64,000 nucleotides of DNA from Sphingomonas bisphenolicum (GCF_024349785.1 NZ_AP018817.1:62001-126000), one strand, 5' to 3'; counted from the stretch's first letter, positions 28,105-37,495 are shown. Notes: a model not told the origin generated them from the sequence alone. Numbers and translations are program-made.

Positions 28105-28208
28105 AGTGCCCTGCGCGACAAGAAATTTGCGTTCCCGCCGCGCTGGAGGCGGCTCAATGGCGAAAGGAGACTTGCCTGTCAATGGGGTGATGTGAAAAGA
28201 GCGCAATC

Positions 28209-28949
28209 ATGAAAAAGCCGCATCGCTCCACCAAGCCCAAGGGCACCTTCCCCCGCTTCTACGGTCGCCACGCCGTCATAGCGGCGCTCGCCAACCCCAA
28301 CCGCATCGTGCGCAAGATATGGGGCACGCGCGAAGCGCTGGGCGCCCTCGACCTGCCGCCGGTGCTGCCGATCGTCTATTCCGACGTCGCCGACATGGGC
28401 CGCATGGTCCCGTCCGACGCGCCGCATCAGGGCATCGTCGCCGAAGTCGAGCCGCTGGACGATGTCTGGCTGGGCGAAGTACTGGAGGAAGGACAGGACG
28501 ACAGGCGGCCGATCCTGGTGCTGGACCAGGTGACGGACCCGCATAATGTGGGCGCGATCCTGCGCTCCGCCGCCGCTTTCGATGCGCTGTGCATCGTCAC
28601 GCAGGACCGGCACGCCCCGCCCGAATCGGGCGTACTGGCGCGCGCGGCGTCGGGCGCGCTGGAAAATATACCCTGGGTGCGGGTGGTGAACCTGGCCCGC
28701 GCGCTCGAAGAGATTGCCGAAGCGGGCTATTGGCGCATCGGGCTGGACGGCGACGCCGACACCACATTGGGCGAGGCGATCGGCGAATCGCGTGTCGCTT
28801 TGGTGCTGGGAGCCGAGGGCGAAGGGCTGCGCCACAATACGATCGCCCATTGCGACATCATCGCCAAGCTGCCGATCAGCCCGCGGATGGAGAGCCTGAA
28901 CGTGTCCAACGCCGCGGCCATCGCGCTATACGCTGCGACGGTGCGCTGA
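28209..28949 (+). CDS. rlmB: 23S rRNA (guanosine-2'-O) methyltransferase, TrmH/SpoU family
   Basis: 246 residues, the length of RlmB. A substrate-binding N-terminal domain (FYGRHAVIAALANPNR) precedes the trefoil-knot SPOUT domain. SPOUT motif 1 is DQVTDPHNVGAILRSA with the catalytic Arg, motif 2 is LVLGAEGEGLR and motif 3 is PISPRMESLNVSNAAA. RlmB methylates G2251 of 23S rRNA; other family members act on tRNA G18, so the exact target is likely but not proven. Confidence 0.92.
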   Translation: MKKPHRSTKPKGTFPRFYGRHAVIAALANPNRIVRKIWGTREALGALDLPPVLPIVYSDVADMGRMVPSDAPHQGIVAEVEPLDDVWLGEVLEEGQDDRRPILVLDQVTDPHNVGAILRSAAAFDALCIVTQDRHAPPESGVLARAASGALENIPWVRVVNLARALEEIAEAGYWRIGLDGDADTTLGEAIGESRVALVLGAEGEGLRHNTIAHCDIIAKLPISPRMESLNVSNAAAIALYAATVR

Positions 28950-28974
28950 CCCGCCTGTCAGGAAGGAGAATGCC

Positions 28975-29727
28975 ATGAACCGCTTGTATCGCACCCTGGG
29001 GGCGCTGGCGGGGCTGCTGGCGCTCTCCGCCTGCCTGGTGACGCCGGGCACGTTCGAATCGACCCTGGACATCCGCGCCGATCGCAGCTTCGCCTTCGCC
29101 TATAAGGGGGAGATATTGGCGTCGGACATGGGCAAGAGCGGCATGACAGGCGGCGTACCGTCCACCAGCGATGACACGGACGGCGAGGCCGAGGCCGCGC
29201 CGACCCTGTTGCAGATCGCGGCGCGCGACGAGGATTTCAGCGACGCCGTCGCGGATAGTGCGGACAAGGGCGACGAAGCGCAGATGCAGGCGATCGCCGC
29301 CGCTCTGACCAGGGAAAAGGGGTTTGGGTCGGCCCGCTACATGGGCAACCGCAAGTTCGAGATCGACTATGCGATTACGGGCAAGCTGACCCACGCCTTC
29401 CTCTTCCCCTTCAACATCGACGCCCAGATCGTGCTGCCCTTCGTCGCGGTGGAACTGCGCGGCGACGACCGGGTGCGCGTCAAGGCGCCTGGCTTCGCCA
29501 ACGGGTTCGACAAGAGCCAGGGACCGGCCGGCCTGGGCAGCGGTGGCGCGGGAGACGAGGCGGCCAAGGCGCTGAATGGCAGATTCACCCTGACCACCGA
29601 CGCGGAGATCGTCAGCCAGAATCAGGAGGAGGGCGCGGAAACCACGCCCCAGGGCAAGCGGATCATCTGGACGATATCGCCGCTGACCAGCGACGCGCCG
29701 GCGGCCACGCTGCGGGTGAAGAATTAG
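28975..29727 (+). CDS. Predicted lipoprotein of unknown function
   Basis: 250 residues with a lipoprotein signal peptide and lipobox LSAC (Cys20). The mature part begins with STLDIRADRSFAFAYKGEI, resembling periplasmic LppM-like beta-rich folds, has a variable acidic insertion (SDDTDGEAEAA) and contains hydrophobic stretches (THAFLFPFNIDAQIVLPF). It follows rlmB after 25 bases and has its own good ribosome site (AAGGAG). Function is not known. Confidence 0.8.
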   Translation: MNRLYRTLGALAGLLALSACLVTPGTFESTLDIRADRSFAFAYKGEILASDMGKSGMTGGVPSTSDDTDGEAEAAPTLLQIAARDEDFSDAVADSADKGDEAQMQAIAAALTREKGFGSARYMGNRKFEIDYAITGKLTHAFLFPFNIDAQIVLPFVAVELRGDDRVRVKAPGFANGFDKSQGPAGLGSGGAGDEAAKALNGRFTLTTDAEIVSQNQEEGAETTPQGKRIIWTISPLTSDAPAATLRVKN

Positions 29728-29734
29728 GGCATCT

Positions 29735-29847
29735 ACCGTCGTTCGCTTCGAGCGAAGTCGAGACGCGGCTAGCAAAGCGCTTCCTGTTTAGCTTCGCTGA
29801 ACTCGGCTCTGCCTCGTTTCTCGACTTCGCTCGAAACGAACGGCGGT
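29735..29847. repeat. Long inverted repeat behind the lipoprotein gene
   Basis: A 29-base arm starting ACCGTCGTTCGCTTCGAGCG pairs with the segment ending GAAACGAACGGCGGT (about 26 of 29 positions match), separated by about 55 bases. The core TTCGAGCGAAGTCGAGA is a recurrent intergenic theme of sphingomonads. It lies between convergent genes and may terminate transcription from both sides. Confidence 0.65.
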
Positions 29848-29873
29848 AGGTATATCGGCGCCTATGCGCCTAT

Positions 29874-30191
29874 TCAGTCTTCCGGCGCGATGGTGACGCG
29901 CAGGCCGTCGAGCGAATCGCTCAGCATGACCTGGCAGGACAGGCGGCTGGTCTCGTTGCGGTGATCGGAGCTGTCGAGCAGGTCGTTTTCATCCTCGCTC
30001 ATGGCCGGCAGCGCGTCGGCGAAGGCCGGATCGACATAGACATGGCAGGTCGCGCAGGAGCAGCAACCGCCGCACAGCGCCAGCAATTCATCAAAACCGT
30101 TGTCGCGGATGATTTCCATCACCGACAGGCCATTGTCGCCATCGACAGCCTGTTCTTCACCTGCACGGTTGACCACGATCAATTTCGGCAT
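29874..30191 (-). CDS. [2Fe-2S] ferredoxin, adrenodoxin/terpredoxin type
   Basis: 105 residues of a plant/vertebrate-type ferredoxin. Cluster ligands follow C-x5-C-x2-C with a distant fourth: Cys40, Cys46, Cys49 and Cys86 (RLSCQV). The terminal phrase [10 protein letters not shown] is family-typical. Such proteins pass electrons to cytochromes P450 or to Fe-S assembly; neither a P450 nor isc genes are close, so the partner is unknown. Extra Cys43 and Cys44 in the loop are unusual. Confidence 0.9.
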   Translation of the reverse strand: MPKLIVVNRAGEEQAVDGDNGLSVMEIIRDNGFDELLALCGGCCSCATCHVYVDPAFADALPAMSEDENDLLDSSDHRNETSRLSCQVMLSDSLDGLRVTIAPED

Positions 30192-30267
30192 CTATCCAAT
30201 CCCCTCGAATTTTCTTCGCCGCTCTGACCCACAGACGCCGGGAAATCAAGGGCTGGACAGCAGAGAC

Positions 30268-30885
30268 ATGGTTACGAGTGCAGAACAGTTACGCACCAGC
30301 CTGGACGCCATCGCCGCGCTGGAGCCCGGCTTTGGCGCAGCGATCGGCCGGGTGGGCTATCCCGCGCCGCGGGTGCGGGCGCCGGGCTATGAAACGCTGT
30401 TGCGGACGATCGTGGGCCAGCAGGTCAGCGTGGCGGCCGCAGCGGCGGTGTGGCGCAAGCTGGAAGCGGAGCTGGGCGAAGGCTGCGCGCCCGACGCCCT
30501 GCTGGCGCGGGATTATGACGCCTTGCGTGCCTGCGGCCTGTCCCGCCAGAAGCAGGGCTATGCCCGCAGCCTGGCCGAACTGATCCTGTCGGGCGCTCTG
30601 GACCTGGGCGCCCTGCCGGCCGACGACGAGGAGGCGATCGCGCAGCTCGTCCGGATCAAGGGCATCGGCCGCTGGTCGGCGGAAATCTATCTGCTGTTCG
30701 CGGAGGGGCGTCCCGACATCTGGCCCGCTGGCGACCTGGCGGTGCAGATCGAGATCGGCCGCATCCTGGGCCTGCCCGAACGGCCGAGCGAAAAACTGAC
30801 CCGCGACGTCGCCGAAGCCTGGCGTCCGCATCGCGGCGCCGCCGCGATCATGGCCTGGCACCATTATAACACCGAGGTACTCTGA
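30268..30885 (+). CDS. DNA-3-methyladenine glycosylase, AlkA-like (HhH-GPD)
   Basis: 205 residues of the helix-hairpin-helix glycosylase fold. The hairpin is LVRIKGIGRWSAEIYLLF and the catalytic Asp lies in WPAGDLAVQ; TIVGQQVSVAAA is the family's substrate-side helix. It excises alkylated bases in base-excision repair. ATG 30268 fits the usual length; the longer frame upstream overlaps the ferredoxin promoter area and is rejected. A DUF2188 gene starts one base after its stop codon. Confidence 0.9.
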   Translation: MVTSAEQLRTSLDAIAALEPGFGAAIGRVGYPAPRVRAPGYETLLRTIVGQQVSVAAAAAVWRKLEAELGEGCAPDALLARDYDALRACGLSRQKQGYARSLAELILSGALDLGALPADDEEAIAQLVRIKGIGRWSAEIYLLFAEGRPDIWPAGDLAVQIEIGRILGLPERPSEKLTRDVAEAWRPHRGAAAIMAWHHYNTEVL

Positions 30886-30886
30886 C

Positions 30887-31105
30887 ATGGCCCTGCCCCA
30901 CGCCCGCTACATCGTCCTTCAGCATGAGGGCGTCTGGAAGATCAATCTGGACAATAAATATTATGGTCCCTTCCCTACCCAGGCGCTGGCGGTGGACAGC
31001 GCCACCGGCACCGCGCGGCAGGCGAGCGAAGCGGGCTATCCCGCGTCGGTGCTGCTGATGCAGGGAACCCAGTTCGAAACGCTGTGGACCAGCGTTGCGG
31101 ACTGA
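30887..31105 (+). CDS. Small DUF2188-like protein
   Basis: 72 residues, no signal or membrane helix. The pattern VLQHEGVWKINLDNKYYGPF followed by AVDSATGTARQASEAG resembles the DUF2188 fold, which matches a short sheet to a helix. It starts directly after the glycosylase stop, so the pair is likely co-translated. Function unknown. Confidence 0.7.
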   Translation: MALPHARYIVLQHEGVWKINLDNKYYGPFPTQALAVDSATGTARQASEAGYPASVLLMQGTQFETLWTSVAD

Positions 31106-31137
31106 CCTGTCCTTTGGGGCAATCTGGTCGGTTTTTT
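31101..31137 (+). terminator. Rho-independent terminator after the DUF2188 gene
   Basis: ACTGACC pairs with GGTCGGT (one wobble) and TTTTTT follows directly. It lies at the end of the DUF2188 gene and before the receiver gene. Confidence 0.55.
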
Positions 31138-31201
31138 GCACCGCAGCGGAACCAAGAGACGGGCAAGGACTTTATTTGCATCAAGTTTAACGAGTTAGGC
31201 A

Positions 31202-31636
31202 ATGCGCAAGAAGGTTCTGATAGTCGAGGACGAGATTTTCGTCGCTTTGGAGATTGAGCAGATCGTCGAAGATGCCGGATTCCAGGTCGGCGCGATCGCC
31301 GCCGATCGCGAAGGCGCGCTTGCTTGCGCGCAAGATTGCGACATCGCCCTTGTCGACCTGAACCTGCGGGATGGCCCGACCGGGCCGGATATCGGCATCG
31401 AGCTGGCCACCCGTCACGGCATTCGCGTCATCTATGTCACCGCCAACCCGACCCAAATCGGCGCAGCGTCGGTCGCGGCGCTGGGCGTCATCACCAAGCC
31501 GTTCCGCGCGCACAGCATCTCCGCTACGCTGCGGCTGGCTGCGGCGGAGCAGCCCGACCTGACAGCAGCAGAAATTGCCGGTTTTACGCCGTTCCCGCCG
31601 TCCGGCTCATGGAACGCGATGGAATCCAGAGGCTGA
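31202..31636 (+). CDS. Stand-alone response-regulator receiver protein
   Basis: 144 residues with only a CheY-like receiver domain. The acidic pocket is Glu9/Asp10, the phospho-acceptor is Asp52 (ALVDLNLRDG), the switch Thr is 80 and the conserved Lys is 99 (VITKPF). No output domain is attached. Its 3' end overlaps the 3' end of the convergent HWE kinase gene by 53 bases. A functional pair is a fair inference: HWE kinases often signal through receiver-only proteins. Confidence 0.9.
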   Translation: MRKKVLIVEDEIFVALEIEQIVEDAGFQVGAIAADREGALACAQDCDIALVDLNLRDGPTGPDIGIELATRHGIRVIYVTANPTQIGAASVAALGVITKPFRAHSISATLRLAAAEQPDLTAAEIAGFTPFPPSGSWNAMESRG

Positions 31637-33110
31637 TGCGCAGGCCGTCCGGCCGCCAGTCTCTTTCTATTCGCCCACCCAGTTGCCGTTCGACGCTCAG
31701 CGTCATCAGCCGGTTGCCGAAGCCGTCGGCGCCGCCAGGCACGACCACAGGACCATGTTCTTCCTGCCAGTCGATGTGGATGTCTTCGCCCTCGACCCTT
31801 ATGTGCAGATCGATCCGGCCCTCGGCCACCGACAGCGCGCCATATTTGGCTGCGTTGGTCGCCAATTCGTGGAACAGCAGCGCGAGCGGCGTCGCGGACC
31901 GATCGTCGATCGCCGGATCGTCGCCCGACAACAGGATGCGCGATCCCGCTTCGTTGCCATAGGGCGCGAAAATCTGGTCGAGCAAGCCCCACAGACTGGC
32001 TTGCCCGCCGCCAACCTGCGGCGCGGATTCGGCGCTGTGCGGCCGCACGAAATCATGGGCACGGCCCAGCGCCAATATCCGATCGCGCAGGTCGTCGGCC
32101 ACGTCCGCAATCGCCGGATGCTGCCGCGCCGACAGGCCGATCAGGCCAGCGATCACCGAAAAGATGTTCTTGATCCGGTGCGACAGCTCGTGCGCGATCA
32201 TCTCGCGCTCTTCCATCATCAGCTTCTGTTCGTGAATTTCGGTGCATGTGCCGATCCAGCGCACGATCGCGCCGTCGCCATCGCGGATCGGCAGCGCCCG
32301 GCCGAGCGTCCAGCGATAGTCGCCGCCATGGTGGCGCAGCCGATATTCGATCTCATAGGGTTCGCCGGTCGTCAGGCTATGACGCCAGCGCGTCCAGGCC
32401 CGATCCTGATCGTCGGGATGGAACATGCCGTTCCACGCCTCGCCATCGGTCGATCCGGTCGGCACGCCGGTATATTCGTACCAGCGGGCGTTATAATAGT
32501 CATGATAGCCGTCCGCCAGCGTCGACCAGACCATCTGCGGCATGGTGTCGGCCAGCGAGCGAAACAGGCGATCGCTTTCGGCGACGGCGGCGGCGTCCAT
32601 GCGCTGGCGCAGGATCGTGTCGCGGTCGCGGCGGCGCCCTTCCAGTTCCACCATCACCTGCCGGGCGAGCAGGGTCAGACCCTGCCGCTGCAACGGGGTC
32701 AGGTCGGGGCGCGGGACCGTGTCGATGACGCACAGTGCGCCCAGCGGCGCGCCATCCGCGCTCACCAGCGGCGCACCGGCGTAGAAGCGAATATGCGGCG
32801 CGCCGGTGACCAGCGCATTGTCGGCGAAGCGGGGATCGCGGGTCGCGTCCGGGACGAGGAAAATCTCCTCCCGCAGCATCGCCAGGGCGCAGAAGGAGAC
32901 GTCGCGCGGCGTTTCTTCGGCATCCAGGCCGACGCGGGACAGGAAGCGCTGCCGCACATCCTCGACGATGCTGACCAGGGCGATCGGCACATCGCACAAT
33001 TGCGCGGCGAAACCGGTAATTTCGTCCAGATTACGGAATCCGCCGGCATCCAGGTCGTAGAGCGACAGCAAGGTCGCCCGATCGGTCGCCAGCCCGCACC
33101 CCTCAGCCAT
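31584..33110 (-). CDS. HWE-family sensor histidine kinase (GAF-PAS-HWE)
   Basis: 508 residues, soluble. An N-terminal GAF domain (about 20-160, [20 protein letters not shown]), a PAS domain (about 180-300, [21 protein letters not shown]) and an HWE kinase core. Phospho-acceptor His311 sits in [28 protein letters not shown] and a later WQE give the family its name. GAF plus PAS suggests a light, redox or small-ligand input, but the chromophore Cys of LOV domains is not seen. ATG 33110 overlaps the end of murA by 8 bases, so the kinase is probably expressed from the murA transcript. Confidence 0.9.
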   Translation of the reverse strand: MAEGCGLATDRATLLSLYDLDAGGFRNLDEITGFAAQLCDVPIALVSIVEDVRQRFLSRVGLDAEETPRDVSFCALAMLREEIFLVPDATRDPRFADNALVTGAPHIRFYAGAPLVSADGAPLGALCVIDTVPRPDLTPLQRQGLTLLARQVMVELEGRRRDRDTILRQRMDAAAVAESDRLFRSLADTMPQMVWSTLADGYHDYYNARWYEYTGVPTGSTDGEAWNGMFHPDDQDRAWTRWRHSLTTGEPYEIEYRLRHHGGDYRWTLGRALPIRDGDGAIVRWIGTCTEIHEQKLMMEEREMIAHELSHRIKNIFSVIAGLIGLSARQHPAIADVADDLRDRILALGRAHDFVRPHSAESAPQVGGGQASLWGLLDQIFAPYGNEAGSRILLSGDDPAIDDRSATPLALLFHELATNAAKYGALSVAEGRIDLHIRVEGEDIHIDWQEEHGPVVVPGGADGFGNRLMTLSVERQLGGRIERDWRPDGLRISLWIPSRSMSRTAGTA

Positions 33111-34386
33111 CGCTGACCCGCTCGATATCGGCGCCGACGGCCGAGAGTTTTTCTTCCAGCCGCTCATAGCCGCGATCGAGATGATAGACGCGCTGGACCT
33201 GGGTTTCGCCTTCGGCGGCGAGGCCCGCGAGGATCAGGCTCATCGAGGCGCGCAGGTCGGTCGCCATCACCGGCGCGCCGACCAGCCTGTCGACGCCGCG
33301 CACTACGGCGGTACGGCCGTTGACGGCGATGTCCGCCCCCATGCGCGCCAGTTCGGGCACATGCATGTAGCGATTTTCGAAGATGGTTTCGGTCAGCACC
33401 GACGCGCCGTCCGCCTTGGTCAGCATCGCCATGAACTGCGCCTGCATGTCGGTCGGAAAGGCCGGGAAGGGCGCGGTCGACAGGGTCAGGGGCTTGAGCT
33501 TGCCATCCGAGGCAATGCGGATGCCGTCCTTGTGCGGATCGACCTGCACGCCCGCGTCGCGCAGCGCGGCGAGGATGGCGTGCATGTCGTCGGCATTGGC
33601 GCCGACCAGGTCGACCGACCCGCCGGTTATGGCGGCGGCGCAGGCATAGCTGCCCGCCTCGATCCGGTCGGGCATGACGCTGTAGGTCGCGCCGTGCAGC
33701 CGATCGCGCCCGTGGATGACAAGCTTGTCGGTGCCGATCCCCTCAATGTCCGCGCCCATGGCGACGAGCAGGTTGCACAGATCGACGATCTCCGGCTCGC
33801 GCGCGGCGTTTTCGAGGATGCAGGTGCCCTTGGCGAGCGACGCCGCCATCACCGCATTTTCTGTGGCGCCGACCGACACGACGGGGAAAGTGTAGATGCC
33901 GCCCGGCAGGCCGCCGTCCGGCACGCTGGCGCGGACATAGCCGGCCGTGGTTTCGAGCGTCGCGCCGAACGCTTCCAGCGCCTTCAAGTGCAGGTCGATC
34001 GGGCGGTTGCCGATGGCGCAGCCGCCGGGCAGCGATACCCGCGCCTCGCCCACGCGGGCCAGCAGCGGGCCGAGCACCAGGATCGAGGCGCGCATCTTGC
34101 GCACGATATCATAGGGCGCCTCGGTCGAGGTGACGCGGCCGGCGCGCATCGTCAGGACGCGGCCGAAATCCTCCGGCCGGGCGCCCTCGATCATGGTCGA
34201 TACGCCCAGTTGGTTCAGCAGATGGCCGAAACTGTCGACGTCAGCGAGGCGCGGCAGGTTGCGCAGCGTCACAGGTTCGTCGGTCAGCAACGCGCAGGGC
34301 AGCAGCGTCAGGGCGGCGTTCTTCGCGCCGGAGATGGGAAGGCGGCCATTGAGCGCGTTGCCGCCGCGGATGTGAATGCGGTCCAT
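33103..34386 (-). CDS. murA: UDP-N-acetylglucosamine 1-carboxyvinyltransferase
   Basis: First committed step of peptidoglycan synthesis: transfers enolpyruvate from PEP to UDP-GlcNAc in the cytosol. 427 residues, near the family's 419. The active-site Cys is present (Cys123 in [11 protein letters not shown]), so the fosfomycin-sensitive form is expected. Other landmarks are [27 protein letters not shown] and [16 protein letters not shown] 34386 gives the standard MDRIHIRGG start. The 3' end overlaps the kinase gene start. Confidence 0.97.
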   Translation of the reverse strand: MDRIHIRGGNALNGRLPISGAKNAALTLLPCALLTDEPVTLRNLPRLADVDSFGHLLNQLGVSTMIEGARPEDFGRVLTMRAGRVTSTEAPYDIVRKMRASILVLGPLLARVGEARVSLPGGCAIGNRPIDLHLKALEAFGATLETTAGYVRASVPDGGLPGGIYTFPVVSVGATENAVMAASLAKGTCILENAAREPEIVDLCNLLVAMGADIEGIGTDKLVIHGRDRLHGATYSVMPDRIEAGSYACAAAITGGSVDLVGANADDMHAILAALRDAGVQVDPHKDGIRIASDGKLKPLTLSTAPFPAFPTDMQAQFMAMLTKADGASVLTETIFENRYMHVPELARMGADIAVNGRTAVVRGVDRLVGAPVMATDLRASMSLILAGLAAEGETQVQRVYHLDRGYERLEEKLSAVGADIERVSDG

Positions 34387-34596
34387 TGGACAGGGTTCAT
34401 AGCGTCTATTGCGCCCCGTGCAAGGCGGCTCGACCGCCATTCGTCATGGTTAACCCGGTGGCACGGCGAACATATGCAACATAATTGCAAAGCGGGCGGC
34501 AACCTTGATCGAGTTTAGTGCGCGTCCTGAAAATGCAGCCAAAAGGCGCATGGGGCGTTTTGCCATCGTAACAACAATTGGAAAAAGGTGTATTGG

Positions 34597-35328
34597 GTGG
34601 CAACGAGCTGTTTCGCGGAAAGGCTGGCAAAACAGGTGCCCCTGTCCGACGCGGAAAAGAAGGCATTGGCTCGGCTCGAGGAAAATCCGCGCAAGATCAA
34701 GCGCGGCGGGATGATCCAGCGGGTCAATGACACGGTAACGGAACTGTTCGTGCTGAGAGAAGGCCGGGTGATGAGCTTCGTCATCCTGCCCGATGGCAGC
34801 CGCCAGATTTTGCGCGTCTATTTCCCCGGCGATTTCATCGGATCGGCCAGCACCATCTACAGCAAGGCGCCCGAATCGCTGGTCGCCCTGTCGGACGTGA
34901 TCGTCTGCCCGTTCGACAAACATGCGCTGCGCCGGCTGCTGGAGGAATATCCGCGCGTCGCGGCGCTGCTGTTCCTGTTGTCCAATGCGGAGCGGGTGGC
35001 GATGACCGACCGGCTGGCCGCGCTGGGCCGGACATCGGCCAAGGCGCGCGTCGCGTCCTTCCTGCTCGACATGTTCGACCGGCTGCGCGTCACCGACGAC
35101 AGCATCGTCGACAGTTTCGACCTGAAGCTGACGCAGGAGGAAATCGGCGATTCGATCGGGCTGACATCGGTCCATGTCAACCGGATGATCCGGCAGATGG
35201 AGCAGGAAGGCCTTATCAGCCGCTCCAACGGACGCATCATCCTCAACGACATGGCGCGGCTGGAGGAGATTGGCCATTATACCAACCGGCTCAAAGATAT
35301 AGACCTGGACTGGTTGCCGGTATCCTGA
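34597..35328 (+). CDS. Crp/Fnr-family transcriptional regulator
   Basis: 243 residues: a cyclic-nucleotide-binding-like beta-roll (about 20-135) and a winged helix (TQEEIGDSIGLTSVHVNRMI). The four-cysteine set needed for an FNR iron-sulfur cluster is absent, so oxygen sensing by that route is unlikely. GTG 34597 is chosen because GGAAAAAGG lies 8 bases upstream; GTG 34588 is too close to that site. The gene is divergent from murA with about 200 bases between, and ends next to the CXXCH mini-protein gene. Confidence 0.9.
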   Translation: MATSCFAERLAKQVPLSDAEKKALARLEENPRKIKRGGMIQRVNDTVTELFVLREGRVMSFVILPDGSRQILRVYFPGDFIGSASTIYSKAPESLVALSDVIVCPFDKHALRRLLEEYPRVAALLFLLSNAERVAMTDRLAALGRTSAKARVASFLLDMFDRLRVTDDSIVDSFDLKLTQEEIGDSIGLTSVHVNRMIRQMEQEGLISRSNGRIILNDMARLEEIGHYTNRLKDIDLDWLPVS

Positions 35329-35329
35329 C

Positions 35330-35599
35330 CTAATGCACGGCCTTCGGTTCCGGCGCAAAACATGTTTGGCAGCGACGCCAGCAGGTGACGCCGGGCATGA
35401 CCAGCGCCGGGGCCAGGCCGCGTTCGGGATAGAGGCCGCGCATGATGGCCGGCGCTATCCCCTCCGGCGCGGCGCGGCTGTGGCACATCAGGCAGTTGCG
35501 GACATATTTGGCGCGGGTCAGGCTGGAGTGATCCTCCTGCGCGAAGGCCATGCCCGGCAGCAGCAGAAGCGCCAGCAACGCCGCGCGTCGCGGCCTCAC
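35330..35599 (-). CDS. Small exported CXXCH protein (mini cytochrome c-like)
   Basis: 89 residues from a GTG at 35599 that overlaps the HNH stop as GTGA. A clear signal peptide (ALLALLLLPGMAFAQ) leads to a short mature part with one heme-binding motif CLMCH and a second Cys cluster, TCWRRCQTC, near the C-terminus. It is shorter than ordinary c-type cytochromes and a distal Met ligand is not certain. It may bind heme or be a small periplasmic metal or redox protein. Its coupling to an HNH gene is probably positional. Confidence 0.6.
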   Translation of the reverse strand: MRPRRAALLALLLLPGMAFAQEDHSSLTRAKYVRNCLMCHSRAAPEGIAPAIMRGLYPERGLAPALVMPGVTCWRRCQTCFAPEPKAVH

Positions 35600-36162
35600 G
35601 CCATCAACTCGACATCCCAGTAGAGCCAGTCGTGCCAGCTTTCGTGCAGATAGCCGGGCGGGAAGGCGCGGCCATGTTCCTGCAAATGCCAGCTGGTCGG
35701 GCGGATCGGCTCGACGTGCAGGCGCATCCCCGCTTCCTTGGGCGTGCGCCCGCCCTTTTTGAGGTTGCAGGGCGAACAGGCGGTCGCGACATTCTCCCAG
35801 GTTGTGCGCCCGCCCGCGCGGCGGGGCACGACATGGTCGAAGGTCAGGTCGCTGGTCGTGCCGCAATATTGGCAGGAGAATTTGTCGCGCAGGAACAGGT
35901 TGAACCGGGTGAAGGCGGGATGTTCGGACGGACGCACATATTGTTTGAGCGCGATCACCGACGGGATCTTCATATCCAGGCTGGGGCTGTGGACCTGCCG
36001 CTCATAGCTGGCGATGATGTCCACCCGGTCCAGAAACACCGCCTTGATCGCGGTCTGCCAGGGCCAGAGGCTCAGTGGATAATAGCTGAGCGGCGTGTAA
36101 TCTGCGTTGAGAACAAGCGCCGGGCAGTTTTCCGGATGCCGTATAAGGTCGGGATGGTACAT
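35596..36162 (-). CDS. HNH endonuclease-family protein
   Basis: 188 residues. The zinc-stabilised HNH core has Cys97-x2-Cys100, the metal-site His110 (TFDHVVPRRAGG), the Asn of TWENVATAC and Cys129-x2-Cys132. The N-terminal part (LVLNADYTPLSYYPLS) and tail (YLHESWHDWLYWDVELMA) match a chromosomal HNH family common in alphaproteobacteria with no mobile partner. ATG 36162 is chosen over the longer frame. The cellular role, perhaps in repair, is not known. Confidence 0.88.
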   Translation of the reverse strand: MYHPDLIRHPENCPALVLNADYTPLSYYPLSLWPWQTAIKAVFLDRVDIIASYERQVHSPSLDMKIPSVIALKQYVRPSEHPAFTRFNLFLRDKFSCQYCGTTSDLTFDHVVPRRAGGRTTWENVATACSPCNLKKGGRTPKEAGMRLHVEPIRPTSWHLQEHGRAFPPGYLHESWHDWLYWDVELMA

Positions 36163-36257
36163 AGAAACGCTTCTACCCCCTTGCCGACGCCGCTGATCCA
36201 CCAACAACGTGACACGAGCATGACAGCATTAACGAATATCACTCGTCAAGAGCCTGT

Positions 36258-37172
36258 ATGACACTATCCGTCGCACCACTGCATATGGTGACCCGCTTCG
36301 CTCCTAGCCCCACTGGGCTGCTGCATGTCGGCCATGGCTGGTCCGCCTTGATGGGACATGACATGGCCCGCGCGGCCGGTGGCGCCTTCCGCCTGCGGAT
36401 CGAGGATATCGACGGCACCCGGAGTCGGCCCGACCATGTCGCGGGCATCATCGCCGACCTGACATGGCTGGGCGTCGCGTGGGACGGCGATATCATCTTC
36501 CAGTCGCAGCGGCTTGACGCCTATGAAGCGGTGCTGGAGCGGCTGCGGGGACAAGGGCTGCTCTATCCCTGTTTCTGCACGCGAACCGACATCCAGGCCA
36601 GCCTGACCGCGCCCCACGGACCGGAGGGGCCGGTCTATCCGGGAACGTGCCGGGGCCTGGGCGATGCGGAACGCGCACGGCGGATCGCCGCGGGCGAAGC
36701 CCATGCCTGGCGGATCGACATGGGCAAGGCGGTGGCGCGGGTCGGCACGCTGGAGTGGGAAGACCATCCCAGTCCGGTTCGGACCGACCCTGCCGCAGGG
36801 CGAGCGGGGTTGGTCAAGGCCGCGCCCCTCGGCCATGGCGACATCGTGCTGGCGCGCAAGGATGCGCCGGCCAGCTATCATCTGTCCTGCACGCTGGACG
36901 ATGCCGCGATGGGCGTGACCCATGTGCTGCGCGGCGACGACCTGCGCGGCGCGACCGACGTCCACCGGCTGCTCCAGGCGCTGCTCGACCTGCCCAGCCC
37001 CGCCTATGTCCACCATCCGCTGCTGGCAGGCCCGGACGGCAGGCGCCTCGCCAAGCGCAGCGGGTCGATCGCGCTGGCGCAATTGCGGGCGCAGGGCGTG
37101 GACCCCGCTGCGCTGGCCGCCGACCTGCGCGCGGGACGCTTTCCGGTTGGAATCGGGCTGGCGAGCGCCTAG
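36258..37172 (+). CDS. gluQ: Glutamyl-Q tRNA(Asp) synthetase
   Basis: A truncated class I synthetase lacking the anticodon-binding domain: 304 residues. It attaches glutamate to queuosine-34 of tRNA-Asp. HIGH-type motif HVGH at 23-26 follows RFAPSPTG; the zinc-type Cys pattern is PCFC and GTC; the KMSKS equivalent is LAKRSGS. The length separates it from GltX (about 470). A HIG1-like gene follows after 10 bases. Confidence 0.93.
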   Translation: MTLSVAPLHMVTRFAPSPTGLLHVGHGWSALMGHDMARAAGGAFRLRIEDIDGTRSRPDHVAGIIADLTWLGVAWDGDIIFQSQRLDAYEAVLERLRGQGLLYPCFCTRTDIQASLTAPHGPEGPVYPGTCRGLGDAERARRIAAGEAHAWRIDMGKAVARVGTLEWEDHPSPVRTDPAAGRAGLVKAAPLGHGDIVLARKDAPASYHLSCTLDDAAMGVTHVLRGDDLRGATDVHRLLQALLDLPSPAYVHHPLLAGPDGRRLAKRSGSIALAQLRAQGVDPAALAADLRAGRFPVGIGLASA

Positions 37173-37182
37173 ACTGCCGCCC

Positions 37183-37416
37183 ATGAACACCATCCTCGTC
37201 ATCGCCCTGATCCTTGCCATGATCGCCACGCTGGTCGCGCTGATCCGGGGCATCATCGCCTTCCTCCAGACCACGAAGGAGGAACTGAACCTGCCCGAAG
37301 GCGCGGTCCGGCCGTCCAGCCTGAAGCAGAACAAGATGATGATGAACCGCATCCTGTTCCAGGCCGCGGCGATCATCATCGTCGCGATCCTGCTGATCGC
37401 CAAGGGGCATGGCTGA
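37183..37416 (+). CDS. Small two-helix HIG1-like membrane protein
   Basis: 77 residues with two transmembrane helices (about 3-28 and 58-74) linked by the polar LQTTKEELNLPEGAVRPSS. The pattern LKQNKMMMNRILFQAAAI resembles the HIG1 (hypoxia-induced) domain family, which associates with cytochrome oxidase in mitochondria; the bacterial role is uncertain. Ten bases after gluQ, so probably co-transcribed with it. Confidence 0.8.
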   Translation: MNTILVIALILAMIATLVALIRGIIAFLQTTKEELNLPEGAVRPSSLKQNKMMMNRILFQAAAIIIVAILLIAKGHG

Positions 37417-37444
37417 GGCCCGCAACTTGCCCTGTCGTCACTCC

Positions 37445-37495
37445 GTTCGTGCTGAGTAGCCATTTCGACAAGCGCAATGGCTACTCAGGACGAAC
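37445..37495. repeat. Twenty-base hairpin between genes
   Basis: GTTCGTGCTGAGTAGCCATT and AATGGCTACTCAGGACGAAC form a 20-base stem with one mismatch and an 11-base loop. It shares the GTTCG ends of the REP elements elsewhere in the window. No T run follows, so it is a repeat rather than a standard terminator. Confidence 0.65.

Noticed and set aside
31140..31201. EcfG-type stress promoter before the receiver gene
   Set aside because: GGAAC at 31148 is present but no matching GTT-type -10 element occurs at the required distance.
34597..35328. FNR-type oxygen sensor
   Set aside because: The cysteine ligands of an iron-sulfur FNR are missing; only scattered Cys residues are seen.
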